A stretch of 19,312 nucleotides of DNA from Mariprofundus sp. (lineage in GTDB: Bacteria > Pseudomonadota > Zetaproteobacteria > Mariprofundales > Mariprofundaceae), in the NCBI GenBank assembly GCA_015485035.1, contig WFUI01000096.1, positions 1 through 19,312 on the forward strand, given 5' to 3'. The notes under the pieces are model-generated. The model ran no database searches, was not told the DNA's origin, and saw only the letters and a list, made by a program, of their open reading frames with translations. The position numbers were made by a program, and so were the translations under genes. Below, piece after piece: positions 16,021 through 19,312 of this stretch (positions are counted from its first letter, which is position 1; every line of letters starts with the position of its first letter).

Positions 16021-17229
16021 CTAATGGTTATGTACTTCAAAACCGGCCTTGGCCAGCTCCGAAGCGAGCACAAATGCGCCCTTCACAACAACAGTCTCAC
16101 CCGCTTTGACACCGGTAAGAATCGGTAACAGCCCCATATTCACCTTGCCGACAGTCACTTCGCGGCGCTCAAAATGGCCCGGTTCCTCCTCAACAAACAC
16201 AATCAACTCACTTCCCTGACGCTGAATGGCCTGCTCAGGAAGCAGCAGTGTTTTTTCACCGGAACCCGTTGCAATCTCTGCACTTACAAACATGCCGGGA
16301 TGCAGCAGATCATCACTGTTCTGAATTTCCAGGCGTACGCCGGCAGTGCGGGTGATGGCATCGAGCTGGTGATGAATATTAATGACAGTGCCCGGATAAT
16401 TTCCCTTGCTCCCTTTGGGCGTAACCGATGCAATTTGACCAATGCGAATATCTGACAGTAATGATTCCGGAATTTTGGCTTCAACCCATACATGCGATTC
16501 ATCCACCACCTGCATCAAGCGACTACCCGCCGGCAGGTGCTGACCAAGGCGAAAATCATCGGCCACAACAGTGCCGGCATGAGGCGCCCGCAGTGTTAAC
16601 AGGCCGTAAACATCCTGCTTTAATAACGTGGAGATATCACCTTGACTCAAACCGTAGGAATAGAGCGTTGCTTTGGCTGCAGCCAGATTGGCATGCATCG
16701 CCTGATACGTACTGTCAGCCTGTTGCAAACGTGCCTGGGAAATTATTTTTTGTTTTGCCAGTTTTTTCAGACGCGTCAATTCCTGTCTGCTTCTGTTGTG
16801 TTCAGCCCGGGCCTTGAGATAATTCGCCTGCGCCTGTGCAAGCGACGTACTGTTCAGAGTGACCAGTTTCTGTCCTTTTTTCACATGATCGCCCAGGCGT
16901 ACATGCCGGGCATAAACCATGGCATCGACCAGCGTAGTAATATCCGCCAATGCATAGGCATTAAATGCCACCGTACCAGGAGCCGTGATCGCTTGCATAG
17001 CCGGACGCAGCTGCAGTGTTTCGGTCATAATGCCAGCCTGCTTTATTTGTGCAGGCGTCAGTTTGATTACGCCACCCTCTTCATGGCCACCCTCTTCATG
17101 GCCACCTCCTTGATGACCGCTTTCATTATGATCGCTGCCCCCGGCTTGATCATGGCCATGCTCTGCCGCGATGACCGGAGCACTCATCAAAAATGTGAAT
17201 ATTGTTAAACATAAAATAACTGTTTTCAT
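16021..17229 (-). CDS. czcB: Periplasmic adaptor (membrane fusion protein) of metal RND pump, CzcB type
   Basis: Links the RND pump to the outer-membrane channel. The 402-residue precursor starts with a signal peptide (about 1-22, cleaved near VIAAEHG). A His-rich segment follows, with six His between residues 24 and 49 and a duplicated HEEGG unit, which probably binds metal. The barrel-sandwich halves are recognisable as HVRLGDHVKKGQKLV and LRAPHAGTVVADDFRLG, with a coiled hairpin between them (about 125-200, rich in Ala, Gln, Lys), then beta-barrel and C-terminal domains (TLLLPEQAIQRQG, VKAGETVVVKGAF). Its ATG overlaps the TGA of the outer-membrane gene as ATGA, with AAAGGA 8 bases ahead. 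The His-rich arm fits Zn/Ni/Co-type adaptors more than the Met-rich CusB type, but this is an inference. Confidence 0.92.
   Translation of the reverse strand: MKTVILCLTIFTFLMSAPVIAAEHGHDQAGGSDHNESGHQGGGHEEGGHEEGGVIKLTPAQIKQAGIMTETLQLRPAMQAITAPGTVAFNAYALADITTLVDAMVYARHVRLGDHVKKGQKLVTLNSTSLAQAQANYLKARAEHNRSRQELTRLKKLAKQKIISQARLQQADSTYQAMHANLAAAKATLYSYGLSQGDISTLLKQDVYGLLTLRAPHAGTVVADDFRLGQHLPAGSRLMQVVDESHVWVEAKIPESLLSDIRIGQIASVTPKGSKGNYPGTVINIHHQLDAITRTAGVRLEIQNSDDLLHPGMFVSAEIATGSGEKTLLLPEQAIQRQGSELIVFVEEEPGHFERREVTVGKVNMGLLPILTGVKAGETVVVKGAFVLASELAKAGFEVHNH
17071..17115. repeat. 15-bp tandem repeat encoding the HEEGG units
   Basis: Two identical copies of GCCACCCTCTTCATG (17071-17085 and 17086-17100), followed by a degenerate third copy (17101-17115). 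In frame in the adaptor gene, they encode repeated His-Glu-Glu-Gly-Gly in the His-rich arm. Exact identity of two copies suggests a recent slippage duplication, so copy number may vary between strains. Confidence 0.8.
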
Positions 17230-18485
17230 GATTGGATTCCTTTAAGAATATATTCGGGATGGCCGAGCACACGGGCCAGTCGGATTCTGGCCAGCCAGGC
17301 CTGTTTGATGATTTCAAGCGCAGTCATGCGTGCATCAAGTCCCTGCCTGATATGCACAACCAGTTCTTCCAGGTCCAACTCGCCTGCATCGTAGGCTTTT
17401 TGAGCCAGTTTGATGGTGTCTTCGGCATTCTGTTGCATATTTGAGCTGATGATGCCGGACAGAGCCCGCATGGCGTTGGCATGGTTGGCAATGGCGCTTT
17501 CCACCGCATAGCGTAATTGCTGCGTTGACCATTCCAGCCCTGTATTCACCCGTTCTTTTTGAGCCAGTGCGGCGCGGTAGGCACCCTGATGACTATTCAA
17601 TACAGGAAATGGAATCGTGATACCAAACTTGATCAGATTTTCACCGGCTTCGCGGCCTGTCATCGCACTCAGTGAGATATCGGGAATGCGCGACACACTG
17701 GCCAGATCAGCCTGAGCCGTCGATTGTGCCAGCTTTGAACGCAGGGCTGAAAGATCGGGTCGTGATTCCAGTGCAACCTTGTATGCATCGGTTGGCGGTT
17801 GCCAGCTTGTCAGCAGTTCGGGCAGTTTCAGGCCGGAAGACTTTCCCTGCCCCTGAGTTTGCATTTGACCACTGCGACCCAGAGCGATCAGATAAGCTTG
17901 TCTGCTTTGTGTTAAAAACTGCCTGGCAACTGTCGTTGCATTCAGTGCAGAAGAATAAGCTGATTGGGCAAGATTGGCATCGAGCTGGCTGGATTGACCC
18001 AGCTTGAGTTGCAAAGCCACGGCATGGCTGACTTTTTTCAACATCTCACTCTGCTGGCTACGCAAATCAAATGCCTGTTCAGCCAGTGAGAGCGTCACAT
18101 AAGCCCGGGCGGCTTCAACCATCAGTTGCTGACGAGTATTTTCCCGACCTTTGCTAACAGCATCCAGAGCGGCCTGAGCCGATTGTTCTCTAAGCCCCCG
18201 TTTGCCACCAATTTCGATACCCTGAGACAGGGTAATATAATAATCATTCGCTGTACCCCCGCCATTCAGGCGGCGGCGTTGCGGTTCCAGAGAAAGCTCC
18301 GGGTTATAGGCATAAGCGCCCTGTTCCGTCAGATTTCCTCTGGCTGCTGCAATAGATTGATCAGCCATTTGCAACATCGGATGCTTCGCGGCTGCGAGAT
18401 CCATCGCCTCCTGCAGCGAATCAGCATAAGCATAGATTGGGTGAATGCATAACAGCATTCCGGTTAAAAAAAATCGTGTACGCAC
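17226..18485 (-). CDS. czcC: TolC-family outer-membrane factor of metal RND pump, CzcC type
   Basis: Outer-membrane channel of the tripartite exporter. The 419-residue precursor has a signal peptide (about 1-21, ending YAYA before DSLQEAMDLA), then the two-repeat TolC architecture of long amphipathic helices: repeat starts near SLQEAMDLAAAKHPML and LEWSTQQLRYAVESAI, with NPELSLEPQRR and SQGIEIGGKRG as in CzcC/CusC-like outer-membrane factors. There is no lipoprotein cysteine. The start is a GTG at 18483-18485 with a strong AGGGGG ribosome site 6 bases ahead. The stop overlaps the adaptor start. It is the first structural gene of the CBA set and sits behind a 131-base leader rich in short inverted repeats. 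Confidence 0.9.
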   Translation of the reverse strand: MRTRFFLTGMLLCIHPIYAYADSLQEAMDLAAAKHPMLQMADQSIAAARGNLTEQGAYAYNPELSLEPQRRRLNGGGTANDYYITLSQGIEIGGKRGLREQSAQAALDAVSKGRENTRQQLMVEAARAYVTLSLAEQAFDLRSQQSEMLKKVSHAVALQLKLGQSSQLDANLAQSAYSSALNATTVARQFLTQSRQAYLIALGRSGQMQTQGQGKSSGLKLPELLTSWQPPTDAYKVALESRPDLSALRSKLAQSTAQADLASVSRIPDISLSAMTGREAGENLIKFGITIPFPVLNSHQGAYRAALAQKERVNTGLEWSTQQLRYAVESAIANHANAMRALSGIISSNMQQNAEDTIKLAQKAYDAGELDLEELVVHIRQGLDARMTALEIIKQAWLARIRLARVLGHPEYILKGIQS

Positions 18486-18616
18486 AGTTTTCCCCCTGTG
18501 AAATAGAATAAGTGAACGGGGAAGCTGATTTTTTTTCAGAACTGAGTTGTTCAGTGGCAGTTTGAGAGCATCAGTGAGACCGTCAAAAGATCAGACTGGC
18601 TCTTCAGCCATTAAAA
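18486..18616 (-). promoter_or_regulatory. Leader region ahead of czcC with nested inverted repeats
   Basis: Gene-free 131 bases with unusual structure. A perfect 10-base inverted repeat, AGCTGATTTT (18523-18532) and AAAATCAGCT (18613-18622), encloses the region. Inside are a palindrome ACTGA-N5-TCAGT (18541-18555), TCAG words at 18551, 18571 and 18591 (20-base steps), and a small hairpin TGGCT/AGCCA (18597-18610) followed on the minus strand by TTTT, a possible weak terminator or attenuator. A TTGACG box occurs near 18580-18585, but no matching -10 box is evident. The AGGGGG ribosome site of czcC is at 18492-18497. Confidence 0.4.
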
Positions 18617-18928
18617 TCAGCTGTGCAAAAACCTGGGAGGTTGTTCGATTAAGTGGGAAATCTCGGGAAGGTTCAATGAGGCCAGAAGATTGACCGGTTT
18701 ATTGCCGTTATCCGCCTGACCCTGGTCATATGCCGGCTGCCCCAGAAAAACGTGCGCAGCATGAGCTGCACAGGTCTGGTCAATTGGAGAGCTATCATGA
18801 TCTGTATCTGATTGGGACGATGCAATATGCGCAGGTGTATCCGCTGCATGGCATACATCAATGCCCGCACCGCAGACAAACATGCCCATTTGCAGAGAAA
18901 AAACGGCAATCCAGGCCAGAGAACGCAT
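18617..18928 (-). CDS. Small secreted protein, CzcI-like
   Basis: A 103-residue protein with a signal-peptide-like start (hydrophobic residues 4-24, then CHA before AD) and a short mature part containing TDHD, TCAAHAAH and an EQPPR tail near the end. CzcI family proteins from czc loci have this plan: signal peptide, short Cys/His part, Pro/Arg-rich end. The position directly before czcC is also that of czcI in the classical locus. Similarity is weak and positional evidence carries much of the call. An in-frame GTG at 19001-19003 has a GGAG ribosome site 5 bases ahead and would add 25 residues before the signal-like segment; the ATG at 18926-18928 has no clear ribosome site but gives a normal signal peptide. 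Its role in metal regulation or sensing is unproven even in the family. Confidence 0.55.
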   Translation of the reverse strand: MRSLAWIAVFSLQMGMFVCGAGIDVCHAADTPAHIASSQSDTDHDSSPIDQTCAAHAAHVFLGQPAYDQGQADNGNKPVNLLASLNLPEISHLIEQPPRFLHS

Positions 18929-19032
18929 GACCCGAACGCTAGGTATCGATCTTTGTGATAGCAAGAGATTTGGTAATACAGTGAAATATCGGCACCTGTG
19001 CACGGATTCTCCGATACCGCAAGAGATAAAAA

Positions 19033-19312
19033 TCAGTATCTCCCTACCTGCATCTGTTCTTTCATGGCATCCTTGATAATGGCAATCCCCCCCCGAATCA
19101 CGATCAGTGCAATGGCAAAACCGATCAGCAAATCAGGCAGGTGCGAATCAAGCAGATAGACCAACAGCCCGCCCAGGATCACGCCTACATTGGCGATCAC
19201 GTCGTTTTTGGAGAATATCCAGCTGGCACGCATATGAATTTCACCATGCCGGTGTTTGGCAATCAAAAGCAGGCACCAGATATTGGCAAACAATGCAAGC
19301 AAGCCAAACCCC
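19033..19312 (-). CDS. Cation diffusion facilitator (cation transporter), N-terminus beyond window
   Basis: The C-terminal 92 codons of a CDF-type transporter; the frame is open to the right window edge. Visible are part of TM4 (LLALFANIWCLLLI), the loop KHRHGEIHMRASWIFSKNDVIANVG leading into TM5, and TM6 (PDLLIGFAIALIVIRGG). The TM5 metal site of CzcD-type members, HxxxD, is replaced here by SKNDVIAN, as I recall for a short subfamily of bacterial CDF proteins that lack a long cytoplasmic domain; the protein ends soon after TM6, consistent with that. It precedes the czcI-like gene by 29-104 bases on the same strand and may be the first or an earlier gene of the metal locus. The metal is not determinable. 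Confidence 0.8.
   Translation of the reverse strand, partial: GFGLLALFANIWCLLLIAKHRHGEIHMRASWIFSKNDVIANVGVILGGLLVYLLDSHLPDLLIGFAIALIVIRGGIAIIKDAMKEQMQVGRY

Noticed and set aside
16642-17208. 188-codon open frame on the plus strand opposite the adaptor gene
   Set aside because: Antisense shadow of the signal peptide, His-rich arm and coiled hairpin of the adaptor; no independent support.
19023-19042. Hairpin GAGATA-N8-TATCTC at the end of the partial CDF gene
   Set aside because: The stem is short and AT-rich and overlaps the stop codon, with no T tract after it on the minus strand; not convincing as a terminator. The shared CTGATTTT word at the stops of two neighbouring genes is probably chance.
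1-19312. CRISPR arrays, tRNA or rRNA genes, insertion sequences, phage genes
   Set aside because: No regularly spaced repeats, cloverleaf-like segments, transposase motifs or phage proteins were seen on either strand.

Overview
The window looks like a chromosomal segment of a Gram-negative member of the Pseudomonadota. Three things point that way: a complete tripartite RND metal pump with periplasmic and outer-membrane parts, a ~900-residue AddB-type nuclease paired with an AddA/UvrD-like helicase, and a DUF1841 gene. Base composition is balanced by eye and gene density is high. I cannot place it further from sequence alone; a Zetaproteobacteria-like or gammaproteobacteria-like lineage is only a guess. 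Every gene I can support lies on the minus strand, so the genes read right to left. I saw no tRNA, rRNA, CRISPR array, insertion sequence or phage gene, and no gene-free stretch longer than about 205 bases.

Right end (19312 down to 11921): a heavy-metal efflux locus. In transcription order it holds a partial cation diffusion facilitator (CDF), a small secreted CzcI-like protein, an outer-membrane factor (CzcC/TolC type), a His-rich periplasmic adaptor (CzcB type), an RND pump (CzcA type) and a second, complete CDF (CzcD type). The order I-C-B-A-D matches the classical czc arrangement. No regulator is visible in the window. CDF proteins would move metal from cytoplasm to periplasm, and the CBA complex would move it out across the outer membrane. 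The pump has divalent-metal-type features and lacks the CusA methionine cluster, but it has a CusA-like Ala in the TM4 motif.

Centre (11781 down to 5787): the most interesting part. A probable four-gene operon encodes a membrane-anchored class III aminotransferase (glutamate-1-semialdehyde-aminotransferase-like), a PHP phosphoesterase fused to a GT4 glycosyltransferase, a phosphatidylserine decarboxylase, and a His-rich multi-pass membrane protein that recalls the Mpo1/DUF962 type. Start and stop codons overlap or nearly touch between the first three. A promoter with a palindromic operator sits just upstream, and a hairpin lies downstream. My inference is an uncharacterised pathway that makes or modifies an amino- and sugar-containing membrane lipid.

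Left end (5584 down to 1): a DUF1841 gene, a small two-helix membrane protein, an AddB-like iron-sulfur nuclease and an AddA-like helicase (cut off by the window edge). Successive genes overlap by four bases (ATGA or GTGA), so this is very probably one translationally coupled operon with a double-strand-break repair core.
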